From the NCBI RefSeq assembly GCF_004345645.1, contig NZ_SLWS01000016.1, positions 62,001 through 126,000 on the forward strand: 64,000 nt of DNA, read 5' to 3'. Origin of the DNA: Actinocrispum wychmicini (lineage in GTDB: Bacteria > Actinomycetota > Actinomycetes > Mycobacteriales > Pseudonocardiaceae). Within the stretch, counting starts at the first letter, position 1, and each line of letters begins with the position of its first letter. Below, piece after piece: positions 52,322-61,594 of the stretch. Made by a program: the position numbers and the translations under genes. The notes under the pieces were generated by a model that was not told where the DNA came from, did no database searches, and saw only the letters and a program-made list of their open reading frames with translations.

Positions 52322-54018
52322 CCGCGGGCGTCGTCGGCCTGGTTGAGCCAGCCGCGCCAGCTGGCCGCGGACGAGGCGGGGACGGTCCAGGGCGTCGAGC
52401 ACTGGACCATCCTTGTCCCTGGACGTTCCAGCCAGCGCAGGATTACCCCGACCTCCTCGTGCGGCGCCCCGACCAGGGGGCCAGGGCCGGGTAAGACGGT
52501 TTCCGCGGACGCGACCAGCATGTCCACGACGGGCATCGGTCGGACACCTCGCGAGGCGGACCCGGCCGCGGCGAGGCGACCGTGCCGGACCACCGCGAAA
52601 TCCCAGCCGCCGGTGCCGTCCGGGCGTGCGGCGACAAGTTGGGTGATCTGGGCGAGAGCGGCCAGGCGCTGGCCGCGGTCCAGGGTGCGGATCAAGGTGG
52701 CGAGCCGGTCACGTCCCTCGGCTGCCTGTTCGAAGCGGTGTGCGTCGGACAGTTGTGACAGCCGTCGGGTGACGCGCGCGAAGACGTCCACGCGGTTGCC
52801 TGCGGTGAGTCCGCGGACGGCGTCCACCATGGGCGCGTATTCGTCAACCGTCTGCCGTCCCGCGCACGGAGCCGCGCAACGACCGATCTCCGCGAGGACG
52901 CACGGTGTCCCTTTGGGGGCGCGGGCGGGGATGCGTTGCGTACATGGCCTGATGCCTGTGCCTTCCTGTAACGCGCTCGCCGCGTCCTCAGCCGCGCGAT
53001 GCGAACGGAACGGTCCGATGGCGTCCCCGCGCGGGACGCGCACCACGGAGAGACGCGGGAACGCCTCGTCGGTGAGCGTGAGCCACCAGGCTTCATGTTT
53101 GTTACGGGAACGCCTGTTGTACGCGGGTTTGTGGGCGGTGAGCAGACGCAGTTCGCGTACTTCCGCTTCGAGGGAGTGCGCGCACGTCACCGAGTCCACG
53201 CGGATGGCCAGCCCGACCATCTCCCGCAGCCGACGGCGGGTCTCGCTCGCGGTGAAGTACTGCCGGACACGTCGCCTCAGGTCGGACGAGGTGCCCACGT
53301 ACAGCACCTCCTCGCTCGGGCCGCGGAACATGTATACGCCCGGCGCATTCGGCAGGTCGGCCGCGAGGGTGCGTTTCCGGCGTTGTTCCGGGGTCACCTC
53401 GGGGATGAAGTCGACCAGTTCCTCCAGTGACTGCACGCCAATGGATCCGACTCGTTCCAATAGACCGTGCAGCACGTCGACCGTCGCCTTCGCGTCCGCC
53501 AGGGCCCGGTGCACGGGCACGGTCGACGCGCGGAACAGCGTGGCCAGTGCGGAAAGCCGGCAGCTCGGCGCCTCCTCCCTGCTCAGGACCCTTCTGGCGA
53601 GCTTGACCGTGCACACGACCGTGGGCCGTGGCCAGTGATATCCGTGCCGCGCGCATGCCGCCTTGATGAAGCCCACGTCGAAGCCCGAGTTGTGCGCGAC
53701 CAGCACGGCACCCGCCGCGAACTCCAGAAACGCCGGCAGCACGGTGTCCAGCCGCGGGGCCTGGTACACCATGGCGTTGGTGATGCCGGTGAGGGTGATG
53801 ATCTCCGGCGGGATCCCCCGGCCGGGGTCGACCAGGGTGGCGAACTCGCCGATCACCTCGCCGCCACACACTTTCACCGCGCCGATCTCGGTGATCGCGT
53901 CCTGCTCGGCGCTGCCGCCCGTGGTCTCCAGGTCGAAGACGACGAAGGTGGCGGTGCGCAGCGGTGTGCCCAGCTCGTCGAACGACAGCTGCGTGTCTGT
54001 ACCTGTCGGGCTGCTCAT
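52318..54018 (-). CDS. DEDDh exonuclease / GIY-YIG (UvrC-like) fusion
   Basis: 566 aa. Residues about 23-190 form an epsilon-type 3'-5' exonuclease with DLETTG (D29, E31), HNSGFD and HRALADAKAT. Residues about 225-310 form a GIY-YIG domain (APGVYMF, LYVGTSSDLRRRVRQYF). A UvrC-like Cys-containing region follows (GRCAAPCAG). The same fusion is known in actinobacteria (Rv2191 in mycobacteria). It probably processes damaged DNA, acting like Cho/UvrC with trimming, though this is inferred. Confidence 0.9.
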   Translation of the reverse strand: MSSPTGTDTQLSFDELGTPLRTATFVVFDLETTGGSAEQDAITEIGAVKVCGGEVIGEFATLVDPGRGIPPEIITLTGITNAMVYQAPRLDTVLPAFLEFAAGAVLVAHNSGFDVGFIKAACARHGYHWPRPTVVCTVKLARRVLSREEAPSCRLSALATLFRASTVPVHRALADAKATVDVLHGLLERVGSIGVQSLEELVDFIPEVTPEQRRKRTLAADLPNAPGVYMFRGPSEEVLYVGTSSDLRRRVRQYFTASETRRRLREMVGLAIRVDSVTCAHSLEAEVRELRLLTAHKPAYNRRSRNKHEAWWLTLTDEAFPRLSVVRVPRGDAIGPFRSHRAAEDAASALQEGTGIRPCTQRIPARAPKGTPCVLAEIGRCAAPCAGRQTVDEYAPMVDAVRGLTAGNRVDVFARVTRRLSQLSDAHRFEQAAEGRDRLATLIRTLDRGQRLAALAQITQLVAARPDGTGGWDFAVVRHGRLAAAGSASRGVRPMPVVDMLVASAETVLPGPGPLVGAPHEEVGVILRWLERPGTRMVQCSTPWTVPASSAASWRGWLNQADDARG

Positions 54019-54077
54019 CGGGCGGGAGCGTATGGGTCCGCACCGACAATTCGCGGGCGGGCATTTAACCTAGAGGG

Positions 54078-55424
54078 ATGGCGCCGCACGCACAGGACGA
54101 CCTCCCCGACGAGCCGGGCGAGGACCTGACGGACGCGTCCGAGATGGATTGGGACGAAATTCCGGACGCGGTGCGCAACCGCCTGGCCGAAATCGGCGCC
54201 GAGGCGATCAGCGGCCTCAACCGGGTGGACATCCCGCAGCAGCTCAGGGCGGTGGCCAAGTTCGCGCCGGCGAAACGGGCCCGGCTTGGCGGCGCGTCCA
54301 TCATGGCGGCCCTGAGATCCCACTCCAGTTTCCGGACCGCCGTGGTGGAGTGGGCGAGGGAACACCGCCCGGCGGTGCTGGAGGTCAGCGGCGCCGAACC
54401 AGTGGCCGCGGCGGCGGCCGCGGTGCTCCTCGGCGACGAGACCGCGGTGCACTACATCGAACTGGTCAGTCGCCGTGCCGGCGACGCGGTCCTGCGCGCG
54501 GAACGCGACGCGGCCATGACCCGTGCGGACAAACTGGAGAACGAGGTCAAACAGCTGCGCGGTGAACTCGACCTCGCACAGGGCTCCGCCGATCTGGTCC
54601 GGGCGGACGGCGAAGCCGAACTCGACCGGTTGCGCAAACGTCTGCGGGAGCAGGGCGTGAAGCTGCGTGAGGCCAAGGACACGGCCGCCGCGGCGCACGA
54701 GGAGATGCAACGCCTCCAGACGGACGTCAACGCCCAGATAGCCGACCTGACCGCGCAACGCGACCGGGAACGCGAACGAGCCGAGAACGATCGGAAGAAG
54801 GCCCGCCGGGCGGAAGCCGACGCCGAGGTCGCCCGCCAGTCCGCCCGGGAGGCCCGGCAGGCCGACGAGGTCCGCCTGTCGTTGCTGGTGGACACATTGG
54901 ACGGTGCGGTCACCGGCCTGCGGCGCGAACTCGCGCTCGGCGGCGGCGGCCCGCGCCCGGCGGACCTGGTCCGCGGCGCCACCGCGGCCCAGGGGACCGT
55001 CGGCCGGGTCGAGGATCCGGCGGCGCTGGACCGGTTGCTGGCGTTGCCCTCGGTGCACTTGGTCGTCGACGGCTACAACGTGACCAAGACCGGCTACCCG
55101 GACCTGCCCCTGGCCGACCAACGCGACCGCCTCACCCACCAGCTGGCCTCGCTCGCCGCCCGCACCTCCGCCGAAGTGACCCTGGTGTTCGACGGGGCCG
55201 GAGTGGTGGCGGTGCCGGCAGCGGCCCCTCGTGGAGTGCGGGTGCTGTTCAGCGACCCCGGCGTGTTGGCGGACGACGTGATCCGGGCCTTGGTGGCCGC
55301 CGAGCCCGAAGGACGCCCGGTGGTGGTCGTGACCTCAGACCGCGCGGTGGCGGACTCAGTGCGGCGGCGCGGTGCCCACCCAGTGCCGTCCGCGGTCCTT
55401 TTGGCCCGCCTCGGCCGCGTCTGA
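54078..55424 (+). CDS. NYN (YacP-like) nuclease-domain protein with coiled coil
   Basis: 448 aa. An acidic N-terminal helical part precedes a long charged coiled coil (about 150-275). The C-terminal NYN/PIN-like domain starts VHLVVDGYNVTKTGYP and continues with DRLTHQLASLA, VTLVFDGAG, and VVVVTSDRAVADSVRRRGA. Acidic residues of the RNase active site are retained. YacP homologues cleave RNA with ribosome association. The ATG lies only about 15 bp after a TAACCT box, so a leaderless mRNA is possible. Confidence 0.86.
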   Translation: MAPHAQDDLPDEPGEDLTDASEMDWDEIPDAVRNRLAEIGAEAISGLNRVDIPQQLRAVAKFAPAKRARLGGASIMAALRSHSSFRTAVVEWAREHRPAVLEVSGAEPVAAAAAAVLLGDETAVHYIELVSRRAGDAVLRAERDAAMTRADKLENEVKQLRGELDLAQGSADLVRADGEAELDRLRKRLREQGVKLREAKDTAAAAHEEMQRLQTDVNAQIADLTAQRDRERERAENDRKKARRAEADAEVARQSAREARQADEVRLSLLVDTLDGAVTGLRRELALGGGGPRPADLVRGATAAQGTVGRVEDPAALDRLLALPSVHLVVDGYNVTKTGYPDLPLADQRDRLTHQLASLAARTSAEVTLVFDGAGVVAVPAAAPRGVRVLFSDPGVLADDVIRALVAAEPEGRPVVVVTSDRAVADSVRRRGAHPVPSAVLLARLGRV

Positions 55425-55526
55425 CGACGGGCCGCCTTTGTCCGTAGCATGGGTTGGCTCGCCTTCCGTGGAGGCGGGCCGGCCAGCCGACGCGGTGCGC
55501 GCCGCGGGTGCTTGACTGCTGGCCAG

Positions 55527-55560
55527 CCGGTTGGCGTGGCTGGCAGGCCGCGCCAACCGG
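55527..55560. terminator. Inverted repeat between convergent NYN and GH13 genes
   Basis: CCGGTTGGCG (55527) and CGCCAACCGG (55551) form a perfect 10-bp stem with a 14-nt loop in the 142-bp convergent gap. The rest of the gap is rich in GGCCAGCC-type repeats and has no gene. Confidence 0.6.
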
Positions 55561-55566
55561 TCGGTG

Positions 55567-57174
55567 CTACGGCGTCCTCAGCCAGGCCGCGGTGTCCGGC
55601 GGCAGGTGGCCGCCCTCAAGTGGACCGCTGGTCAACAACACGCTGGCGTGCCGTGGCAGCGGCACGTTCTCGCATGACAGGTTCACCACGCAGGTGAAGC
55701 CGGGCTCGCGGCTGAACGCGATGACATCCGGTGTTCCGTCCAGCCACCGCATCTCGCCGTCACCCAACGCGGGCTGCTCATGGCGGATCCGGAGGGCGGC
55801 GCGGTACAGCTCCAGCATCGAGCCGGGGTCCGCGGCCTCTGCTTCCGCTGTGTAGTCCGCCCATTCCTGGGGTTGTGGCAGCCAGGTCGGGCCGGTGCCG
55901 AAGTCGAACGGGGGAACCTGGCCGCCCCAGGGGATCGGGACCCGGCAGCCGTCCCGGCCGGGGTCGGCGTGGCCGGTCCGTTCGAACACGGGGTCCTGGC
56001 GCAGCTCGTCGGGGATGTCCTCGACCTCCCACAGGCCCAGCTCCTCGCCCTGGTAGACGTACACGCCGCCGGGCAGGGACATGGCCAGCAGCGCGGCCGC
56101 CCGAGCCCGGCGGGTGCCCAGGGCGCGGTCCACCGGGGTGCCGTGCCTGCGGTCCGCGAACTCGAAACCGGTGTCGCCGGGCCGGCCGTACCGGGTCACG
56201 TGCCGGGTCACGTCGTGGTTGGACAGCACCCACGTGGTCGGCGCGCCGACCGAGCCGTGTGCGTCCATAGTGGACTGGATGACCTCGCGGAGCTTCTTGG
56301 CGTCCCACGGGCAGGACAGGAAGTCGAAGTTGAACGCCGAGTGCAGCTCGTCGGACCGCAGGTAGCGGGCGAACCGGACCGGGTCGGGCAGCCACACCTC
56401 GCCCACGAAGACGCGGTCACCGGGGTACGAGTCGGCGATCCGCCGCCACTCCCGGTAGATGTCGTGCACGTCGTCCATGTCGACGTACGGCAGCTGACCC
56501 GAACCGTCCACATCGGGCAGTGCGGGGTCCTTCACCAGTCCGGCGGCCACGTCGATCCGGAAGCCGTCGACGCCGCGGTCGAACCAGAACCTGAGCACAT
56601 CCTTGAACTCCTCGTGCACGTCGGGGCTCTGCCAGTTCAGGTCCGGCTGGCGGGGGCTGTACAGGTGCAGGTACCACTCGCCGTCCGGCACCCGGGTCCA
56701 CGCCGAGCCGCCGAAGTAGGACTGCCAGTCGTTCGGCGGCCGCGACCCGTCGCCGCGGCCGGGCCGGAACCAGAACCGGTCCCGCTCCGGCGATCCGGGG
56801 CCGGCGGCCATGGCGGCGGCGAACCACGGGTGCTCGTCCGAGCAGTGGTTGGGCACGATGTCGAGGATGATCCGGATGCCCAGGTCGTGCGCCTCCCGGA
56901 TGAGCTCCTCGGCCTCCGCCAGGGTGCCGAACACCGGCTCGATGTCCCGGTAGTCGGACACGTCGTAGCCGCCGTCGTCCATCGGCGACGGGTACCACGG
57001 GTTGAACCAGATCGCGTCGATGCCCAGGTCGGCCAGGTAGGGCAGCCGGGCGCGGACGCCGGCCAGGTCGCCGAACCCGTCGCCGTCGCCGTCGGCGAAG
57101 CTGCGCACGTAGACCTGGTAGATCGCCGCGCCGCGCCACCAGGCGGTTCGCGTGTCGGGTTGGGTAACGGTCAC
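55567..57174 (-). CDS. GH13 alpha-glucosidase
   Basis: 535 aa. The GH13 regions are complete: DIVPNH, nucleophile Asp in DGFRIDVA, acid/base Glu in VGEVWLP, and LSNHDVTRH. The sequence type is oligo-1,6-/alpha-glucosidase (AglA-like). It is intracellular (no signal) and would hydrolyse maltose-type oligosaccharides brought in by the transporter encoded upstream. Last gene of the operon. Confidence 0.94.
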   Translation of the reverse strand: MTVTQPDTRTAWWRGAAIYQVYVRSFADGDGDGFGDLAGVRARLPYLADLGIDAIWFNPWYPSPMDDGGYDVSDYRDIEPVFGTLAEAEELIREAHDLGIRIILDIVPNHCSDEHPWFAAAMAAGPGSPERDRFWFRPGRGDGSRPPNDWQSYFGGSAWTRVPDGEWYLHLYSPRQPDLNWQSPDVHEEFKDVLRFWFDRGVDGFRIDVAAGLVKDPALPDVDGSGQLPYVDMDDVHDIYREWRRIADSYPGDRVFVGEVWLPDPVRFARYLRSDELHSAFNFDFLSCPWDAKKLREVIQSTMDAHGSVGAPTTWVLSNHDVTRHVTRYGRPGDTGFEFADRRHGTPVDRALGTRRARAAALLAMSLPGGVYVYQGEELGLWEVEDIPDELRQDPVFERTGHADPGRDGCRVPIPWGGQVPPFDFGTGPTWLPQPQEWADYTAEAEAADPGSMLELYRAALRIRHEQPALGDGEMRWLDGTPDVIAFSREPGFTCVVNLSCENVPLPRHASVLLTSGPLEGGHLPPDTAAWLRTP

Positions 57175-57198
57175 GGTGAGACCTCCGAGTGGGTGGGT

Positions 57199-58068
57199 TC
57201 AGCCCTTGAGGCTGCCGTCGGTGAGACCGGCCAGGATGTGTCGTTGGAAGAACAGGAACAGCAGGACCATCGGCACCGATGCCAGCACCAGCCCGGCGAG
57301 CAGCAGGTTCAGCGGCATGTCGATCTGCATCCGGGCGATCGCCACGGACAGGGTCTGCTTGCCGGGGTCGGGGAACACCAGCAGCGGCCAGATGAAGTCC
57401 TTCCAGGCCGCCACGATGGCCAGGATGGACACCACGGCCAGGATCGGCCGGGAGATCGGCAGCACGATCCGCCACAGGACGCGGACCGGGCCGGCGCCGT
57501 CCAGCACGGCCGCCTCCAGCAGTTCGCCGGGGATCTGGTCGAAGAACCGTTTCAGCAGGTAGATGTTGAACGCGTTGGCCGCGGCCGGGAACCAGATCGC
57601 GGTCGGCGAGTTGATCAGGTTGGCGCCGAGGACCGGCAGGTCGGTGATGGTGACGTAGGTCGGCACCAGCAGCGCGGACGCGGGCAGCAGCAGGGTCACC
57701 AGCATCAGCCCGAGGATCTTGTTGCCCAGGACGGGTCTCAGCTTGGACAGCGCGTACGCGGCGGGCACGTCGACCGCGAGCTGAACGGCCCAGGCGCCCA
57801 CGGCCACCACGAGCGTGTTGAGGAAGTACCGCGCGAGCTCCATCTGGTTCCACGCCTGGGGATACGCGTCGGGATGCCACTGGCTCGGCACCAGGGTCGG
57901 CGGTGTCCTGGCCAGCTCCGCGGGATCCTTCATCGCCCCGGTGATCGCCCAGAACAGCGGAAAGACGAAGGCCAGCACGAACAACGCGAGTACCACGGCG
58001 AAGACCGTCCAGTAGATCGCCTTTCCCCGGGGGGAACGCAACTGCGCCGGGGAGACCAGGGTCCGCAT
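57199..58068 (-). CDS. ABC sugar transporter permease, MalG type
   Basis: 289 aa with six helices and the EAA loop EAAVLDGAGPVRVLWRIVLPIS. ATG 58068 overlaps the stop of the partner permease (ATGA). Together they form the membrane channel of a maltose/maltodextrin-type importer. No ATPase gene is in the operon, so a shared MsiK-type ATPase encoded elsewhere is expected. Confidence 0.93.
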   Translation of the reverse strand: MRTLVSPAQLRSPRGKAIYWTVFAVVLALFVLAFVFPLFWAITGAMKDPAELARTPPTLVPSQWHPDAYPQAWNQMELARYFLNTLVVAVGAWAVQLAVDVPAAYALSKLRPVLGNKILGLMLVTLLLPASALLVPTYVTITDLPVLGANLINSPTAIWFPAAANAFNIYLLKRFFDQIPGELLEAAVLDGAGPVRVLWRIVLPISRPILAVVSILAIVAAWKDFIWPLLVFPDPGKQTLSVAIARMQIDMPLNLLLAGLVLASVPMVLLFLFFQRHILAGLTDGSLKG

Positions 58069-59021
58069 CAGTCGCTCCTCGTCCTGGTCAGCCGCAGGTA
58101 GGCGCCGGAGAATATCGCCAACGCGACGAGCAGCAACAGGCTCAGCGCACTCGCCGACCCGAAGTCGTTGTACGTGAACGCATACCGGTACAGCAGCAAC
58201 AACACGGTGACCGTGGAGTCCTCCGGGCCGCCGCCGGTCATCACGTACGGCTCGGTGAACACCTGCATGGTCGCCACGATCTGTAGCAGCAACATCACCA
58301 GCAGCACGAACCGGGTCTGCGGGATCGTCACGTGCCACAGGCGTTTCCACAGCCCGGCGCCGTCCAGTTCGGCGGACTCGTACAGCTCACCCGGGATGGT
58401 CTGCAACGCCGCCAGGTAGATCAACGTGGTCGAGCCCATGTTCGCCCACGTGGACACGATGACCAGCGAGATCATCGCGGTGCCGCTGGAGTCCAGCCAC
58501 TGCCCGCCGGGCAGGCCGACCGCGCCGAGCGCCGCGTTCGCCAGGCCCGGCCCCGGGTTGTAGATCCACTTCCACAGCATGGCCACGACCACCGGCGGCA
58601 GCATCACCGGCAGGTACACCGCGACCCGGAAGAAAGCCTTGGCGTGCCGCAGTTCGTTGAGCAGGACCGCGGTCCCGAACGGCACGGCGAACCCGAGCAC
58701 GAGGGCGAACCCGGTGAACTCCAGGGTGTTCAGCCACGCCCGGCCGAACAACGGGTCGCGGAACAGGGTCCGGAAGTTGTCCAGGCCGACCCAGGTCGGC
58801 GGGTCGACGAAGTTGACCTGCTGGAACGACAGCAACAAGCCGCGGACGATCGGGTACCACGAGAACAACGCGAAGACCACCAGCGCCGCGGCCAACAACC
58901 CGTACGCCGTGACGTTCTCGGTCAGCCGGCGGCGGAACCTGGCCCGTGCCGGCGCCTTGACGGTGACCGGCCACTGTGGACCGGTCACCGCGACGACGTC
59001 ACTTGACTTGAGCGAGGGCAC
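58068..59021 (-). CDS. ABC sugar transporter permease, MalF type
   Basis: About 317 aa with six helices and the EAA loop ESAELDGAGLWKRLWHVTIPQ. GTG 59021 has AAGG 6 nt upstream and overlaps the binding-protein gene by 23 bp. GTG 58988, just after that gene's stop, is an alternative start that would remove 11 residues. Confidence 0.92.
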   Translation of the reverse strand: MPSLKSSDVVAVTGPQWPVTVKAPARARFRRRLTENVTAYGLLAAALVVFALFSWYPIVRGLLLSFQQVNFVDPPTWVGLDNFRTLFRDPLFGRAWLNTLEFTGFALVLGFAVPFGTAVLLNELRHAKAFFRVAVYLPVMLPPVVVAMLWKWIYNPGPGLANAALGAVGLPGGQWLDSSGTAMISLVIVSTWANMGSTTLIYLAALQTIPGELYESAELDGAGLWKRLWHVTIPQTRFVLLVMLLLQIVATMQVFTEPYVMTGGGPEDSTVTVLLLLYRYAFTYNDFGSASALSLLLLVALAIFSGAYLRLTRTRSD

Positions 59022-60354
59022 TGTTGACCTTGCCTTCGGCGTCGGTCAGCAACTGGTCGACATTGGCGTCCTTGTTGGTGAGCACGGCCTGCATCACGCC
59101 GTCGAGCACGGCGTAGATCTGCTGGGCGTTCGGCGGCTCCAGGTTGCCCCTGAGCGTGCCGTTGCCGTCCAGATAGGACTGGAAGTTCTTCGCCGGAACG
59201 TTGGCGTACTGGGCTTTCAGCGCGTTCTGCTTGGCCTTGACGTCCCCGGTCCAGATGTCCGGGGTGGGGATCGCGGGCAGGCCGATCGGCTGCTGCTCGG
59301 CCAGGTACTGCTTGATCCGGGTCTCGATCCGGTCCGGGTTGAGGTACTTCCACTGGATCCAGGCCAGCCCGGCCTTGATCTTGTCCGGCGACGCCTTCGG
59401 GTTGACCATGTAGCCCTCGCCGCCGAGCAGGGTGCCCTGCCCGCCGGGCATCGCGGCCACGCCGTAGTCCTCGTAGCGGCCGTTGAACTGCTTGACCAAC
59501 ACCGGCACGTTGTCCGGGGCGGCAAGGTACATGCCGAGCTTGCCGGAACCCATCATCTGCTGCACATCCGTGGCTTCGAGCAACTGCTTGGCGCCCATGG
59601 TGTTGTCCGTCCAGCGCATGTCGTGCAGCAGCCGCAGCGCGCCCTTCACCTTGTCGTTGTTGAAGTCCGCGACCCACTTGTCGCCGTCCTGCCGGGCGAC
59701 CTGGCTACCCATGGCGTAGGTCCAGGTCACCAGGTGCCAACCGCCCTGGTTGTTCTTGCTGAGGTCGGCGAACCCGACCGTGTCACCGCCCAGCGCGGCG
59801 ATCTTCTTCGCGTCCGCGCGGACCTCGTCCCAGGTGGCCGGCGGTTGGTCCGGGTCCAGGCCGGCCTTGGTGAACAGGGCGCGGTTGTACAGCAGGCCCA
59901 TCGAGTAGTTCGCGGTCGGCAGGCCGTAGATCCGGCCGTTACGGTCCTTGAAGATGTCGATCAGCGGCTGCTGCAGCTGTTTGAGCACCGGCAGGTCCTT
60001 GACCTGGTCGGTGATGTCCGCGGCCTGCCTGCGGGCGATGATGGTGGCCGGGTCGGTGAAGTATACGTAGTACACATCCTCGAGCTGGCCGCCGGCGAGC
60101 TTCGCGGAGAACGTCTTGGGGTCCATGAACCCCTCGTGCGGCTCGATGTGGATGTCCGGGTGCGACGCCTCGAACTCGGCCACGTCCTGGTCGAAAAGCT
60201 TGCGTTCGACCGACTGGGTCTTCGGCGGCTGGCCGGTGACCGTGATCGTCACCTTGCCACCGGCAGCCGGTTTGTCCGTCGAACCGCTCCCACAGGCGGT
60301 CAGGGCTAAGCCCCCGATCAGGAGAAGGACCGTGGCCCGAAGAGATCTCTGCAT
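58999..60354 (-). CDS. ABC transporter sugar-binding lipoprotein
   Basis: 451 aa. The signal peptide ends in lipobox LTAC, so the mature protein is a membrane-anchored lipoprotein. The family 1 solute-binding fold is recognisable (LPTANYSMGLLYNRALFTKAGLDP, MGSGKLGMYLAAP). The GH13 gene in the operon suggests alpha-glucosides such as maltose, trehalose or palatinose-type sugars. It has its own promoter upstream. Confidence 0.93.
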   Translation of the reverse strand: MQRSLRATVLLLIGGLALTACGSGSTDKPAAGGKVTITVTGQPPKTQSVERKLFDQDVAEFEASHPDIHIEPHEGFMDPKTFSAKLAGGQLEDVYYVYFTDPATIIARRQAADITDQVKDLPVLKQLQQPLIDIFKDRNGRIYGLPTANYSMGLLYNRALFTKAGLDPDQPPATWDEVRADAKKIAALGGDTVGFADLSKNNQGGWHLVTWTYAMGSQVARQDGDKWVADFNNDKVKGALRLLHDMRWTDNTMGAKQLLEATDVQQMMGSGKLGMYLAAPDNVPVLVKQFNGRYEDYGVAAMPGGQGTLLGGEGYMVNPKASPDKIKAGLAWIQWKYLNPDRIETRIKQYLAEQQPIGLPAIPTPDIWTGDVKAKQNALKAQYANVPAKNFQSYLDGNGTLRGNLEPPNAQQIYAVLDGVMQAVLTNKDANVDQLLTDAEGKVNSALAQVK

Positions 60355-60403
60355 GGTTGGCGCCCCATCTCAGCTCTGCGACGACGCTCAGTGATGGCGC
60401 TCA

Positions 60404-60453
60404 CCATAAGAGACTCGAACGATTGTCCGCAATATCTCGATGAGATTCCGCAA
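60404..60453 (-). promoter_or_regulatory. Promoter and operator of the sugar-uptake operon
   Basis: On the minus strand a -35 TTGCGG (60427-60432) and a -10 TTATGG (60404-60409) are 17 bp apart. Directly upstream stands the dyad ATCTC-GAT-GAGAT (60434-60446). A second TTGCGG (60448-60453) lies 21 bp from the first. The dyad is the best LacI-family operator candidate. Confidence 0.6.
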
Positions 60454-60467
60454 GTAACGAACAGGAC

Positions 60468-61475
60468 CTAGCGACGGATGGGCGCGGTGGAGCCGCGCAC
60501 CACCAGCTCCGGCTCGAACAGCAACTCCTCGTCGGTCACCGAAGCCCCGTTGATCTGCATGGTCAGCAGGTCCACCGCGGCCCGCCCCATCGCCTCGATG
60601 GGCTGGCGGACGGTCGTCAGCGGCGGGTCCACGCAGTTCATCAGCGCCGAATCGTCGTAACCGATGACTGAAACATCCTGCGGAACGGACAGGCCCTGGC
60701 GGCGGACCGCCCGGATCGCCCCGAGCGCCTGCGGGTCGCTCGCGCAGATGATGCCGGTGATCCCCCGTTTGACCAGGCGCGCGGCCGCGGCCTGGCCGCC
60801 TTCCAGGGAGAACATGGCGTGCTCGAACACCTCCGGGGTCACGTCCAGTCCGGCGGCCTTCGCCGCCGCCTCGAACGCCACCTGCTTACGTTGCGACGGC
60901 ACATGGTCCGGCGGGCACAACACCATGCCCACCCGCTCGTGCCCGAGCGACAGCAGATGCGTCAGCGCCTGCTCGGCGGCCACCGCGTCGTCGCACGACA
61001 CCCGGGGGAACCCGAGGCCCTCGATGGCCGCGTTCACCAGGACGGTCGGCAGGTTCCGTTCGGTCAGCCGCCGGTAGTGGTCGTGGCCGGCGTCGGCCTG
61101 CGTGTACAGGCCGCCGGAGAACACCACGCCGGACACGTGCTGCTGCAGCAGTAGCTCCACGTAGTCGGCCTCGGAGACGCCGCCCGCGGTCCTGGTGCAC
61201 AGCACGGGGGTGAACCCCTGCTGGGCGAGCCCGTTGCCGATGATCTCGCCGAACGCGGGGAAGATCGGATTCTGCAGCTCAGGCAGGACAAGGCCGACCA
61301 GCCGGGCGCGTTCCCCGCGCAGCTGGGTCGGCCGCTCGTAGCCCAGGACATCGAGGGCGGTGAGCACGGCGGTGCGAGTACTCTCCGAAACACCGGGCTT
61401 CCCGTTGAGTACTCGGCTCACGGTCGCCTCGCTGACCCCGACCTTGCGGGCAACCTCGGCAAGTCTTCGCGTCAT
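60468..61475 (-). CDS. LacI-family transcriptional regulator
   Basis: 335 aa. The N-terminal helix-turn-helix and hinge helix are clear (LAEVARKVGVSEATVSRVLNG). The periplasmic-binding-protein-like domain with SVIGYDDSALMNCVDPPLTTVRQP follows. ATG 61475 is fixed by the HTH; a -10-like TATAGT ends only 8 bp upstream, which suggests leaderless transcription. It most likely represses the downstream uptake operon in the absence of its sugar. Confidence 0.93.
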   Translation of the reverse strand: MTRRLAEVARKVGVSEATVSRVLNGKPGVSESTRTAVLTALDVLGYERPTQLRGERARLVGLVLPELQNPIFPAFGEIIGNGLAQQGFTPVLCTRTAGGVSEADYVELLLQQHVSGVVFSGGLYTQADAGHDHYRRLTERNLPTVLVNAAIEGLGFPRVSCDDAVAAEQALTHLLSLGHERVGMVLCPPDHVPSQRKQVAFEAAAKAAGLDVTPEVFEHAMFSLEGGQAAAARLVKRGITGIICASDPQALGAIRAVRRQGLSVPQDVSVIGYDDSALMNCVDPPLTTVRQPIEAMGRAAVDLLTMQINGASVTDEELLFEPELVVRGSTAPIRR

Positions 61476-61497
61476 GACCGCAACTATATGACAAACC

Positions 61498-61526
61498 TTG
61501 CAGGTTCCTTGCGGCCATTTGCAGGT
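61498..61526. repeat. Three helically phased TTGC(A/G)GG repeats upstream of the LacI gene
   Basis: TTGCAGGT at 61498, TTGCGGCC at 61509 and TTGCAGGT at 61519 are 10-11 bp apart, one DNA turn each. TTGCGG also occurs twice, 21 bp apart, in the promoter of the sugar operon. Confidence 0.5.
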
Positions 61527-61594
61527 GTGTCGTTGCATCCCGGCCACCGGCCTTCACCGGAACGTGTCCGTCACGGGCCGGGGGTTGGGGCGTT

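Noticed and set aside
55780..58101. Plus-strand open frame of about 770 codons across the GH13 and permease genes
   Set aside because: It runs across two real minus-strand genes and their junction with no domain signal; a GC-bias artefact.
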